The position numbers and the translations under genes are program-made. A stretch of DNA of 64,000 nt from Jiangella endophytica (lineage in GTDB: Bacteria > Actinomycetota > Actinomycetes > Jiangellales > Jiangellaceae). This document shows, piece by piece, positions 1 to 8,287 of the stretch. The first letter of the stretch is position 1; every line of letters starts with the position of its first letter. Below the pieces are notes generated by a model, which was given only the letters and a program-made list of their open reading frames with translations, searched no databases and was not told where the DNA came from. Location: NCBI RefSeq assembly GCF_003427025.1, contig NZ_QVAI01000022.1, positions 62,001-126,000 of the forward strand, read 5' to 3'.

Positions 1-155
1 CGGCCACCGCGACGGTCAACCCGTTCTGGCAGTACCCGCAGTACGCGCAGATGGAGTCGGCCGTCGCGGAGCAGGTGCAGGCCGTCCTGGTGGGCAGCTC
101 GTCGCCGGCCGACGCGATGGCCGCGGCGGGAGAGGCGGTGCAGGCGCTGATCTGA
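1..155 (+). CDS. C-terminal end of an extracellular solute-binding protein (partial)
   Basis: Only the last ~50 codons are inside the window, reading from base 3 to the TGA at 153-155. The tail reads ...MAAAGEAVQALI, and the segment before it (VLVGSSSPADAMAAAGE) has the pattern that ends many family-1 sugar-binding lipoproteins of ABC importers, where a last helix of the type 'G..sp.eAl..aa..vq..l' closes the protein. That suits the secreted carbohydrate enzymes that follow. The identification rests on a short tail without domain context, so other binding-protein families remain possible. Codon use is the same as in its neighbours. Confidence 0.5.
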   Translation, partial: ATATVNPFWQYPQYAQMESAVAEQVQAVLVGSSSPADAMAAAGEAVQALI

Positions 156-235
156 TCCACCCCCTCCTCACTGCGTCACGGGGGGCGTAGCGGGGTGCCG
201 GTCCTCAATTCATCGACGCATCGAGGAGACCCACC

Positions 236-3200
236 ATGCCCCTGCACCATGCACGCCTGCCCCGACGCCGTTTCCTCAGCCTCGCCGCGGGAGCCGCGGC
301 CGGAGCCGCCGTGGGGGCGGGCGGACCCGCGGCCGCGGCAGCCGCGGCGGACGGCCGGCGGGTCGCCCTCGCCGGCGACCGCGTCGCGATCGAGTGGGTG
401 CGTGACGCCGGAGGCTGGGTGACCGGATCGGTCCGGGTCCGTGACGGCGCCGGCTGGCGGCCGGTGTTCACCCCGGCCGGCGGCTACGGGGTGCTGACGT
501 ACTCCGAGCCGGCGGCGCCGGACCGCGAGGCCGTGCGGCGCGCGCAGGCCGGTCGGTACCTCGACCTGCGGGCCCGCGAGGCGACGGCCGGCGACGGCAG
601 CGTCGAGTTCGCCTGCACGCACCCGAGCGGCGACCTGGTGGCGAGCTGGCGGCTGGACCCTGACTTCGGTGCGGACGTGCTGGTCGACCTGACGTGGACC
701 CCGCGGCGCGCCGGCTGGTACAGCCTGCCCAGCCCGACCCTGGCCACCGTCGCCGACGAGGACCTGGGCTGGGCGGTCGTGCCGGGGTACTGGACGTCGT
801 CGGTGCCGGCCGCCGACGCCGAGCAGAGCCGCTGGTTCAACCTCGGCGTCCCCGCGGTGCCGCTGCTGGCCGAGGAGCGCAGCGTCACGAGTCTGGTGGC
901 GGCCGTCGAGAGCGCGGGCGACGCCGCGACCATCGCCGTCGCGGCCGACCCGTCGCTGGCCCGCGACCCGTGGCCGGCCGATCGCTCCGAGCAGACGGTG
1001 TGGCAGGTGGGGTTGTCGCCGCGCGATCTCGGCGGCTTGCTGACGCCCACGCTGTTCTCGCCCGTGCTGGGGCAGCGCGGCTCCTGGCTGGAGGCCGGGC
1101 AGCCGGTCACGGTCACGTTCCGCTACGTCGTCACGGCCGGCGGCTGGCCGGAGGTCACCGAACACGTCACCACCGACGTCTACCGGCTGCCCGGCCGCGT
1201 GCCGCTGGCGCGCGCCACCGACTCGCTCTCGCACCGCATCAACCGGATGCACGACTTCCTGGTGACACCCGACTCGCGCTGGCACACCTGGGAGTTCGAC
1301 GGCATGACCCTGGGTGCCGAGAGCGGCAAGCTCTCCGACGTCGGCGCCATGTGGATGATGACGCGACTGACCGGCGACCCGGTGTTCGTGCACGACCGGC
1401 TGCCGTACGCGCGCAACTTCAAGCTGGGCCAGCAGCAGACCGCCGCGGGACCGTTCCAGGGCGCCGCGCTGGGGGAGTACTTCCGCGACGGGCGCTGGAT
1501 CAGCGAGATCGTGTGGGCCGGCCGCGAGGCCACCTACGGCCCCGACTACGTCTCGCCGATGATGACCACCTTCTACACGTTGGCCGACGACGGCAACATC
1601 GCGCTGTTCGACCCCGGGGACGCCGAGATCCGCGAGCGGCTGCGGCTGGGCGCCGAGCGGCTGCTGGAGTGGCAGCACGACGACGGCAGCTTCGACATCG
1701 GGTACCTGCGGGACCAGCCGGACCAGCGCAAGTACCCGGACCTGCCGGACCTGCGGGCCACCTGGTACGGGTTCGTGCCGGCGTTCTCCGTGCTGGGCGA
1801 CGATCGCTACCTCGAGGCGGCCCGCCGCGGCGCGGACTGGTTCATCGAGAACGCCGTGGACACCGGCAACTTCATCGGGGTCTGCGACGACGTCGGCCTG
1901 CTCCGCGACTTCCAGGTCGTGTTCGCCGCTCAGGCGCTGCTCGACCTGCACGACCTCACCGGCGAGCAGTCGTACCTGGACGCCGCGTTGCGGTGCGCCA
2001 CGTTCTACACGCTGCACCTCTACGACCACCCGGTGGCCGGCCGCGACCCGAAGACGTTCAACGGCGGCCCGGTCGAGGACTGGCAGCTCAGCCAGACCGG
2101 CCTGCCGTTCGAGCACGCCGGGTACGGCGGCAGCGTCAACGGCGCCGGCCCGATCCTGCTGACCAGCCACGCCGGCGCGTTCGTCCGCTTCCATCAGCTG
2201 ACCGGGCGGCGGCTGTTCCTCGACCTCGCCCGCGCCGCCGCCCGGGGCCGCGACGAGTGGGTGGGCGAGCTCTCCGGCATCCCGTCGTACTACTGGGCCG
2301 CCGGCAACGGCGGCTCGGCCGTCTTCCCATGGCACGGCTGGTGGCACATGGGCTGGCTGATGGACTACCTGCTGGCGGAGGCGCACCTGCGCACGGGCGG
2401 CGGCGTCGTGTTCCCGCACGGCTTCTGCACGGCCAAGGTCGGCTCGCACCGGCCCTACGGCTTCGCGCCGGGCACGATCCTGGGGCACGCCGCCGAGCTC
2501 TGGATGCCGCGGACACTGGTCACCGTCGACGACCCGGAGGTCGACTGGCTGACCGCGCGGTCCACCGACGGCGCTCGCCTGTTCCTCGTCGCGCTCAACG
2601 AGTCGCCCGAGCCGGTGACGACGACGGTGCGGCTGGACCCGCGCGGGCTGCTCGCGGGGCAGCGGGCCAGCTGGGGCGGCACCGACGTGCTGGCCGGCGA
2701 CGCCGCGGCCGGGGCGGACCCGGACACCTGGACGGTCCGGCTCGACGGCCACGGCGTCGCGGTGATCGCGGTCGGGACCACGCTGGAGCCCGACCCCGAG
2801 GGCCCGCGGCTGCGCCGGTTCGAGCTCAGCGGCTCCGACACCACACTGGCGCTGGCGTGGTCGTACTGGACCAGCACCACCACCTGGGCCGAGTGGCGGG
2901 TGAACGGCGGTGACTGGGCCGCGACAGCGCGGCAGGAGGGCCACGCGCTCACCGCGAGCATCGACCTGCGCGGCCTGCCCGCTCCGGCCACCGTCGAGGT
3001 GCGGGTGGCGGCCGAGACCGGCGGGGTCACCGGCTACTCCGACCCGCGGCGGTGGGAGATCCCGCGGCTGGGCCCCAACATCGCGCTCGGCCGTCCGGTC
3101 GAGGTGAGCTCCGTGTTCGGGCCGCAGTACCCGGGCACGAACCTGGTCGACGGCAACCGCACCGCGACCGCGAGCCGGTGGCTGTCCGCCGTCGGCGACA

Positions 3201-3505
3201 CCCTGCCGACGGCCACGATCACGCTGGCCGCGCCGACCACGCCGGCGTTGCTGCGGCTCTACACCGGGACCCTCGACGCGCAGATCGTCGTCGCCTGGAC
3301 CGTGCAGGCGCGGACCGCCGACGGCGGCTGGGCCGACATCGGCTCGGTCGAGGACAACCGGTCGTTGCGCCGCGACGTGCGCCTCGACCCGGTCAGCACC
3401 GATCAGCTCCGCCTGGTGATCACCGACCGCTCCCGCGACCAGGTCGACGTCGCCCGCATCTTCGAGGTCGAGATCTACGACGACGTGCAGTGGGAGGACC
3501 GGTGA
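236..3505 (+). CDS. Tat-exported (alpha/alpha)-barrel glycosidase-like protein with C-terminal discoidin domain
   Basis: 1089 aa. The start at 236 follows GAGGAG with good spacing. The N-terminus RRRFLSLAAG plus an alanine-rich stretch (about residues 8-40) is a twin-arginine signal peptide. Residues ~45-320 look like a beta-sandwich. Residues ~330-760 are rich in aromatics and paired helices (YGPDYVSPMMTTFYTL, WQHDDGSFDIGY, ATWYGFVPAFSVLGDDRYLEAA), typical of (alpha/alpha)6-barrel polysaccharide enzymes. Small beta domains follow, and the end (~945-1089, NIALGRPVEVSS...LVDGN) is an F5/8-type C discoidin-like carbohydrate-binding domain. I cannot place the barrel in a named GH or PL family or identify catalytic residues. 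With the upstream binding protein and the downstream GH31 fusion it probably acts outside the cell on plant or fungal polysaccharide (inference). Confidence 0.8.
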   Translation: MPLHHARLPRRRFLSLAAGAAAGAAVGAGGPAAAAAAADGRRVALAGDRVAIEWVRDAGGWVTGSVRVRDGAGWRPVFTPAGGYGVLTYSEPAAPDREAVRRAQAGRYLDLRAREATAGDGSVEFACTHPSGDLVASWRLDPDFGADVLVDLTWTPRRAGWYSLPSPTLATVADEDLGWAVVPGYWTSSVPAADAEQSRWFNLGVPAVPLLAEERSVTSLVAAVESAGDAATIAVAADPSLARDPWPADRSEQTVWQVGLSPRDLGGLLTPTLFSPVLGQRGSWLEAGQPVTVTFRYVVTAGGWPEVTEHVTTDVYRLPGRVPLARATDSLSHRINRMHDFLVTPDSRWHTWEFDGMTLGAESGKLSDVGAMWMMTRLTGDPVFVHDRLPYARNFKLGQQQTAAGPFQGAALGEYFRDGRWISEIVWAGREATYGPDYVSPMMTTFYTLADDGNIALFDPGDAEIRERLRLGAERLLEWQHDDGSFDIGYLRDQPDQRKYPDLPDLRATWYGFVPAFSVLGDDRYLEAARRGADWFIENAVDTGNFIGVCDDVGLLRDFQVVFAAQALLDLHDLTGEQSYLDAALRCATFYTLHLYDHPVAGRDPKTFNGGPVEDWQLSQTGLPFEHAGYGGSVNGAGPILLTSHAGAFVRFHQLTGRRLFLDLARAAARGRDEWVGELSGIPSYYWAAGNGGSAVFPWHGWWHMGWLMDYLLAEAHLRTGGGVVFPHGFCTAKVGSHRPYGFAPGTILGHAAELWMPRTLVTVDDPEVDWLTARSTDGARLFLVALNESPEPVTTTVRLDPRGLLAGQRASWGGTDVLAGDAAAGADPDTWTVRLDGHGVAVIAVGTTLEPDPEGPRLRRFELSGSDTTLALAWSYWTSTTTWAEWRVNGGDWAATARQEGHALTASIDLRGLPAPATVEVRVAAETGGVTGYSDPRRWEIPRLGPNIALGRPVEVSSVFGPQYPGTNLVDGNRTATASRWLSAVGDTLPTATITLAAPTTPALLRLYTGTLDAQIVVAWTVQARTADGGWADIGSVEDNRSLRRDVRLDPVSTDQLRLVITDRSRDQVDVARIFEVEIYDDVQWEDR

Positions 3506-3635
3506 GCGTCGTTCGTCCGAGTGGTTCGTGTCACGACCGGGCGACCTGGCAGGCCGCCGGGCCGCTCAGCCCCACCGAGGGCCAGGCGATGCTCGCCGTG
3601 GCGGCCCGATCCGACGAGGAAAGAGGAGGACAGTG

Positions 3636-6600
3636 ATGCGGAGAGGACTGCTGGCGGGTGTGGCCGGCTTCGTCGCCGGCGCGACGGCGGTGACCGGAGC
3701 GGCACTCCCGGCCGACGCGTCGGCGTCCGCGGCGCCGGGCCGCCCGGGGACCGTCACCGAGACCGCGGACAGCATCGTCCTGCGTGGTGACACCTACACC
3801 ATGACGATCGTCAAGGACGGCTTCCGGTACGGGTTCACCGACGCCGCGGGCCGGTCCACGCTGCCGGCGCACCCCGAGTCAGGCCTGCGCGTGGACGATG
3901 TCGACGCCGTCGGGACCGACCTCGTCAGCAACCCGAACGCGGCCACCGCCGTGCTCGACGTCGAGCTGGCCGGGGGCGAGACCGTGCGGGTGCACGTCCA
4001 CCCGTCCGCCAGGACCGTACGTATGACCGTCGACGGCGTCGAGGACGCCACCGTCGACCTGCGCACCGGTCCGGCGGGCCCGGCGTACGGCCTGGGCGAC
4101 TACGGCGCGCACGCCGACGGCCAGCCCGCCCAGGGCACGCCGTGCAGCGGCAACGTCGAGGCCCGCCCGACGCTCGAGCTGACCGGGATCGTGCTGGACA
4201 ACGTCACGAACCAGGGGTCGTGCAAGCGCTACATCAGCACGTTCACCGTGTTCCCCGCACAGGGGGTCGGACAGGTGCTGTTCGACGAGGGGCAGAAGCG
4301 GGTCGCCCTGACCGACACCGAGAACCGGCTGGGCGTCGCCGGTGTGGATCGCGTCGACGCCGTGCACTACTTCCTGGCCGGCGATCTGAAGCAGGTCTAC
4401 GCCGACTACCGCGACGCGCGGATCGAGCACGGCTACACCGACGTCGAGCCCCGGCCGGACCTGTTCGAGCTGGGCTGGGAGGCCTACGGCGCGCTGGCCT
4501 GGAACACCTACCAGTCCTCGGTCGAGGAGACCGTCCAGGGCTTCCTCGACCACGGCTACCCGCTGGGCTGGGGCGTCGTCGGATCCGGGTTCTGGCCCGG
4601 CCCGCGCGGACGCCCCACCGAGGGCACCACGAACAGCTTCGGCATGTGGGACGACACCGAGGAACCCGGCCGCGAGGACTCCCAGCCCGGGCTGCCGAAC
4701 CCGCGCTACCCCGACCCGGACCGCCTCAAGGCGCTGTTCGCGGACAACGACCTCGACCTGCTGCTGGGCGCCCGGAACAACTTCAAGGCGCTGCCGGCCG
4801 ACGGCGGCAACCACAACCCGGTGAACGACGGCACGTTCGTGGAGGAAGCCGCCGCAGCGGGTTTCCTCCTGGAGGACGCCGACGGCACGCCGACGGTCGT
4901 CACGCGTGCGCAGTTCCCCAGCGGCCCCAGCTACGTGCTCGACGGATCCGACGCCGACGCCGTCGACTGGTACGTCGAGCGGACCCGCGCCTGGGGCGTC
5001 GACGGGTGGAAGGAGGACACGATGCTCTACGCGCCGGACCTCCACCTGGACGGCAACTGGAACGCCGTGCAGTCCGCCCTCGCCGACGCCGGTGACCTGC
5101 TCATGGTGCGCAACGCCGCCTACTCCGTGCCGGGCGACATCATCCGCATCAACGACACCATCTACGGCACCGGTGAGGTGTTCCACGAGGACCCCGACCG
5201 GATGCCGGTGAACCTGCTGAACATGGCGGCCAGCGGCGCCGGGAACCTGTACCCCGACTACGTCGGCGGCACCCCCGGTCCCTCGCTGAGCGACCCGGCG
5301 TACATGGACTACTTCGTCCGCAACGCGCAGTTCAACGCGCTCACCCCCGTGCTGGCGTTCGGCAAAGGGCCGTGGGAGCTGGGCCGGGCCGACTACGCCG
5401 AGCAGGTACGCGACCTCGCGCTGTGGCACGACGCACTGCACCCGTACGTCTACGACGCCGTGCTCGACGGGTACGAGACCGGCTACCCGTCGGCCATGAC
5501 GCCGCTGCCCGTCGCCTACCCCGACGATCCCGCCACCTACGGCCTGGTGAACGACGAGACGCGGCAGTACGAGTGGATGTTCGGCGAGTCGCTGCTGGCC
5601 GCGCCGGTGTTCGGCGCCGACTTCGACACCGCCGTGGCCAGGGACGTGTACCTGCCCGAGGGCAGGTGGATCGACTACGAGACCGGTGCCGTGTTCGACG
5701 GCCCGCGCACGCTCGAGGACTACGCCATGGGCACCGACCGGGTGCCGGCGTTCGTCGGCGGCAAGGGCGTGCTCGTGACGCGCGACCGCGACGATGCCGG
5801 CGAGATCGCCGGCTTCGCCGCCGAGGTCTACCCGGTGGCGCGGGCCTCGCGGTTCGAGTGGACGGACGGGACGTCGGACAGCACGATCCTCAACGCGAAC
5901 ACCGGCTGGGACCCGCAGCGGCTGCGGGTCACCGACCGCACCACGGGCCAGGTCGTGTCGTTCGTCGTCGACGACGTCACCGGCGCGTTCCGGTTCCCGT
6001 TCGAGCCCGGACACGACTACGTGCTCAGCGGCGGCGGCCGGGCGGCGCACTCGCTGCCGGTGGAGTCGGCGGCGCCTGACGCGGCTCCGGCCGCGGTGAC
6101 GGCGGCCACCGGCACCGACGGCCAGGTCACCCTGAGCTGGGACCCGGTGCCCGGCGCCCGGGCGTACGTGGTGGAGGTGTCCGGCTCCGCGACCTGCGGC
6201 GACGGCCTGGCCGGCAGCACGACCGGCACGTCCCTGGGCCTCGGCGGCGTGGAACAGGCGGCCGGCACGTACACCGTCGCCGCGGTGAACGCCGTCGGCG
6301 CCGGGCCACACTCCGCTCCGGTGGTGGTCGCCGCGCCCGGCGGCGGCCCGGCGGTCGTCACGGTCACCGACGAGGGCACGCCGCCGACCTGCGATCCGCA
6401 GACACCGGCGTACGCCGAGACGGGCACCTGGGCCGGCAGCGCCCTGGCCGGGTTCGACGGTTCCAGGTCCCGCTTCAGCACGACGGACGGTTCCACGGCC
6501 ACCTGGTCCGCGCGACTGCCGGACGGCGGCTACGACGTCGCGGTCTGGTTCCCGCTGCACACCAACAGCGCGAAGGCGGCCACCTTCACGGTGTCGCATG

Positions 6601-7889
6601 CGGGCGGGCAGTCCGAGGTCGTGCTGGACCAGACGACGACCGGCGGCAGCTGGGTCTCACTCGGTGAGTACGAGTTCACCGCGGACCAGCTCGGCTCTGT
6701 CACGCTGACCGTCGGCGACGCCCCCGGAAACGCCCGGGGCGACGCCGTACGCTTCTCTCCGGTCGTGGCGGACCCGCCGCATCCCGGCACCGGCACCTGG
6801 ACGGCGTCGTCGTCGCTGCTGGAGGACGTGCGGATCGAGAACCAGACGGTCCGGATGGTCGTGCGCACCAGTGTCGGCGGCGACGACCTGCGGATCCGGC
6901 TCACCAACGCCTTCGGCCTCGGGCCGGTCACGTTCGGCGAGGTGAGCGTCGCGGAGCAGCAGGAGGGCGCCGCACTCGTCGACGGCAGCGCCCGGCCGGT
7001 GACGTTCGGCGGCCTGACGACGGTCACGGTGCCGGCGGGCGGCTCGGTCGTCAGCGACCCCGTACCCGGCAGCTGGCCCGCGGCCTCGGACGTCGTCGTC
7101 AGCGCGTACGTGCCCGGCTCGGTGGAGACGGTGACCGGGCATCTGCGGCCGTCGGCGACGACGTACCTGGCCGATGGCCGGCACACCGCCGAGACCGGGG
7201 GCGCGGCCTTCACCGATGAGCTGGTGCACTGGTTCTGGCTGGACCGGGTCTCGTTCGACCGCACCGAGGCGGCCGGCGCCGTCGTGTTCGTCGGCGACTC
7301 GCTGACCGACGGCGGCGGCGACGTGCCGGACACCAACCTGCGCTGGACCGATCACCTGGCCCGGCGGATCCTCCAGCTGCCGGTGGCCGAGCAGTCCGGC
7401 GTGCTCAACGCCGGCATGTCGGGCAACAGGATCCTGTTCGACGGCTACGGGCCGCGCACGCTGGACCGCCTGGACCGCGACGCCCTGGACCAGCCGGGCG
7501 TGCACACCGTGGTGCTGTTCCAGGGCATCAACGACGTCTCCCGCAGCGTGACCACGTCGGCGCCGCTGATCGAGGGGTACCGCGAGATCGCCGAGCGGGC
7601 GCACGCGCGCGGGCTGCGGCTGGTGGTCGGCACGCTCACCCCGTTCGGCGGAGCGGCGACTTACACACCGGCGAAGGAGACGGTGCGTCAGGAGGTCAAC
7701 GAGTTCCTGCGCACCGACGGCGGCTTCGACGGCGTCATCGACTTCGACGCCGCGCTGCGCGACCCGGCCGCACCGGAGCGACTGCTGCCGGCCTACGACA
7801 AGGGCGACCACCTGCACCCCAGCGACGCCGGGCGGGAACGGCTGGCCGAGGTGGTGGACCTCGCGCTTCTGGCACCGGTGACCCGCTGA
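3636..7889 (+). CDS. secreted GH31-type glycosidase fused to golvesin-like and SGNH/GDSL esterase domains
   Basis: 1417 aa from the ATG at 3636, chosen over upstream in-frame starts because AGAGGAGG lies just before it and a signal peptide (MRRGLLAGVAGFVAGATAV) begins there. Residues ~45-800 form a GH31-like catalytic part; DGWKED puts the likely nucleophile at D461, while the acid/base loop (YPDYVGG, D541) departs from the classical family motif. A fibronectin-III-like domain (~815-900) and a golvesin/CBM-like sandwich (~910-1045) follow. The C-terminal third is an SGNH hydrolase: GDSLT with S1222, block GIND, and DHLHPS giving D1391 and H1394. One polypeptide thus carries a glycosidase and a probable deacylase, suggesting an acylated glycan substrate (inference). 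Confidence 0.85.
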   Translation: MRRGLLAGVAGFVAGATAVTGAALPADASASAAPGRPGTVTETADSIVLRGDTYTMTIVKDGFRYGFTDAAGRSTLPAHPESGLRVDDVDAVGTDLVSNPNAATAVLDVELAGGETVRVHVHPSARTVRMTVDGVEDATVDLRTGPAGPAYGLGDYGAHADGQPAQGTPCSGNVEARPTLELTGIVLDNVTNQGSCKRYISTFTVFPAQGVGQVLFDEGQKRVALTDTENRLGVAGVDRVDAVHYFLAGDLKQVYADYRDARIEHGYTDVEPRPDLFELGWEAYGALAWNTYQSSVEETVQGFLDHGYPLGWGVVGSGFWPGPRGRPTEGTTNSFGMWDDTEEPGREDSQPGLPNPRYPDPDRLKALFADNDLDLLLGARNNFKALPADGGNHNPVNDGTFVEEAAAAGFLLEDADGTPTVVTRAQFPSGPSYVLDGSDADAVDWYVERTRAWGVDGWKEDTMLYAPDLHLDGNWNAVQSALADAGDLLMVRNAAYSVPGDIIRINDTIYGTGEVFHEDPDRMPVNLLNMAASGAGNLYPDYVGGTPGPSLSDPAYMDYFVRNAQFNALTPVLAFGKGPWELGRADYAEQVRDLALWHDALHPYVYDAVLDGYETGYPSAMTPLPVAYPDDPATYGLVNDETRQYEWMFGESLLAAPVFGADFDTAVARDVYLPEGRWIDYETGAVFDGPRTLEDYAMGTDRVPAFVGGKGVLVTRDRDDAGEIAGFAAEVYPVARASRFEWTDGTSDSTILNANTGWDPQRLRVTDRTTGQVVSFVVDDVTGAFRFPFEPGHDYVLSGGGRAAHSLPVESAAPDAAPAAVTAATGTDGQVTLSWDPVPGARAYVVEVSGSATCGDGLAGSTTGTSLGLGGVEQAAGTYTVAAVNAVGAGPHSAPVVVAAPGGGPAVVTVTDEGTPPTCDPQTPAYAETGTWAGSALAGFDGSRSRFSTTDGSTATWSARLPDGGYDVAVWFPLHTNSAKAATFTVSHAGGQSEVVLDQTTTGGSWVSLGEYEFTADQLGSVTLTVGDAPGNARGDAVRFSPVVADPPHPGTGTWTASSSLLEDVRIENQTVRMVVRTSVGGDDLRIRLTNAFGLGPVTFGEVSVAEQQEGAALVDGSARPVTFGGLTTVTVPAGGSVVSDPVPGSWPAASDVVVSAYVPGSVETVTGHLRPSATTYLADGRHTAETGGAAFTDELVHWFWLDRVSFDRTEAAGAVVFVGDSLTDGGGDVPDTNLRWTDHLARRILQLPVAEQSGVLNAGMSGNRILFDGYGPRTLDRLDRDALDQPGVHTVVLFQGINDVSRSVTTSAPLIEGYREIAERAHARGLRLVVGTLTPFGGAATYTPAKETVRQEVNEFLRTDGGFDGVIDFDAALRDPAAPERLLPAYDKGDHLHPSDAGRERLAEVVDLALLAPVTR

Positions 7890-7982
7890 CGTTTCTCGAT
7901 CGTCTCGGTCGCACCAGCATCTCCCCGGATCCTTCCGGGCCGGGCGACGAGCGATTCGTCGTCCCGCCCGCACCCCGGGGGC

Positions 7983-8246
7983 GTCGACGAGAGCAGAGCG
8001 ACGTACGAGTCGACCCGCGGCGAGATCGAGGCGGAGTGGGACCACACCGGCGACACCTTCGAGCTCGAGGTCACCGTTCCCGTCAACGCGACGGCGACCG
8101 TGCACGTCCCCACCTCGGATCCCGGCAGCATCACCGAAGGCAGGCGTCCGGCCGACCGCGCTGACGGTGTCCGGATCCTCGACGTCCGAGACGGATACGC
8201 CGTCTACGAGCTCGGATCAGGCCGGTACCGCTTCCGTTCTGAGCTC
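7983..8246 (+). pseudogene. relic of an alpha-L-rhamnosidase C-terminal domain
   Basis: An open stretch of ~88 codons without a start or native stop reads YESTRGEIEAEWDHTGDTF, then ELEVTVPVNATATVHVP, then DGYAVYELGSGRYRF. This order (G.I...W, vPvN.tAtVh.P, GsG.Y.F) is the signature of the last domain of bacterial GH78 alpha-L-rhamnosidases. No catalytic barrel precedes it: 7890-7982 shows nothing rhamnosidase-like, and past RFRSEL the frame runs into antisense of the next gene. It is best read as the surviving 3' end of a deleted gene, consistent with the adjoining secreted glycosidases. A short independent secreted domain is unlikely, because there is no start or ribosome-binding site. Confidence 0.7.
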
Positions 8247-8259
8247 TGGGCGGGCCGGG

Positions 8260-8286
8260 GCGCCGGACCTGCCCGAGGTCCGGCGC
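8260..8286 (-). terminator. hairpin terminator after the VirD4-like ATPase gene
   Basis: A perfect 11-bp stem (gcgccggacct / aggtccggcgc) with a 5-nt loop lies directly beyond the stop at 8288-8290 of the minus-strand gene. There is no clear U-tract, as is common in high-GC actinomycetes. Confidence 0.6.
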
Positions 8287-8287
8287 G

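Noticed and set aside
176-2944. 922-codon open frame on the minus strand opposite the secreted barrel protein
   Set aside because: Its composition is arginine/valine/glycine-rich with no domain, start signal or family resemblance. It is the antisense shadow of a GC-rich gene whose own strand has a Tat signal and a discoidin domain.
3879-6599. 906-codon minus-strand frame under the GH31 fusion gene
   Set aside because: Low-complexity translation typical of antisense GC-rich DNA; the plus strand shows catalytic motifs across the same region.
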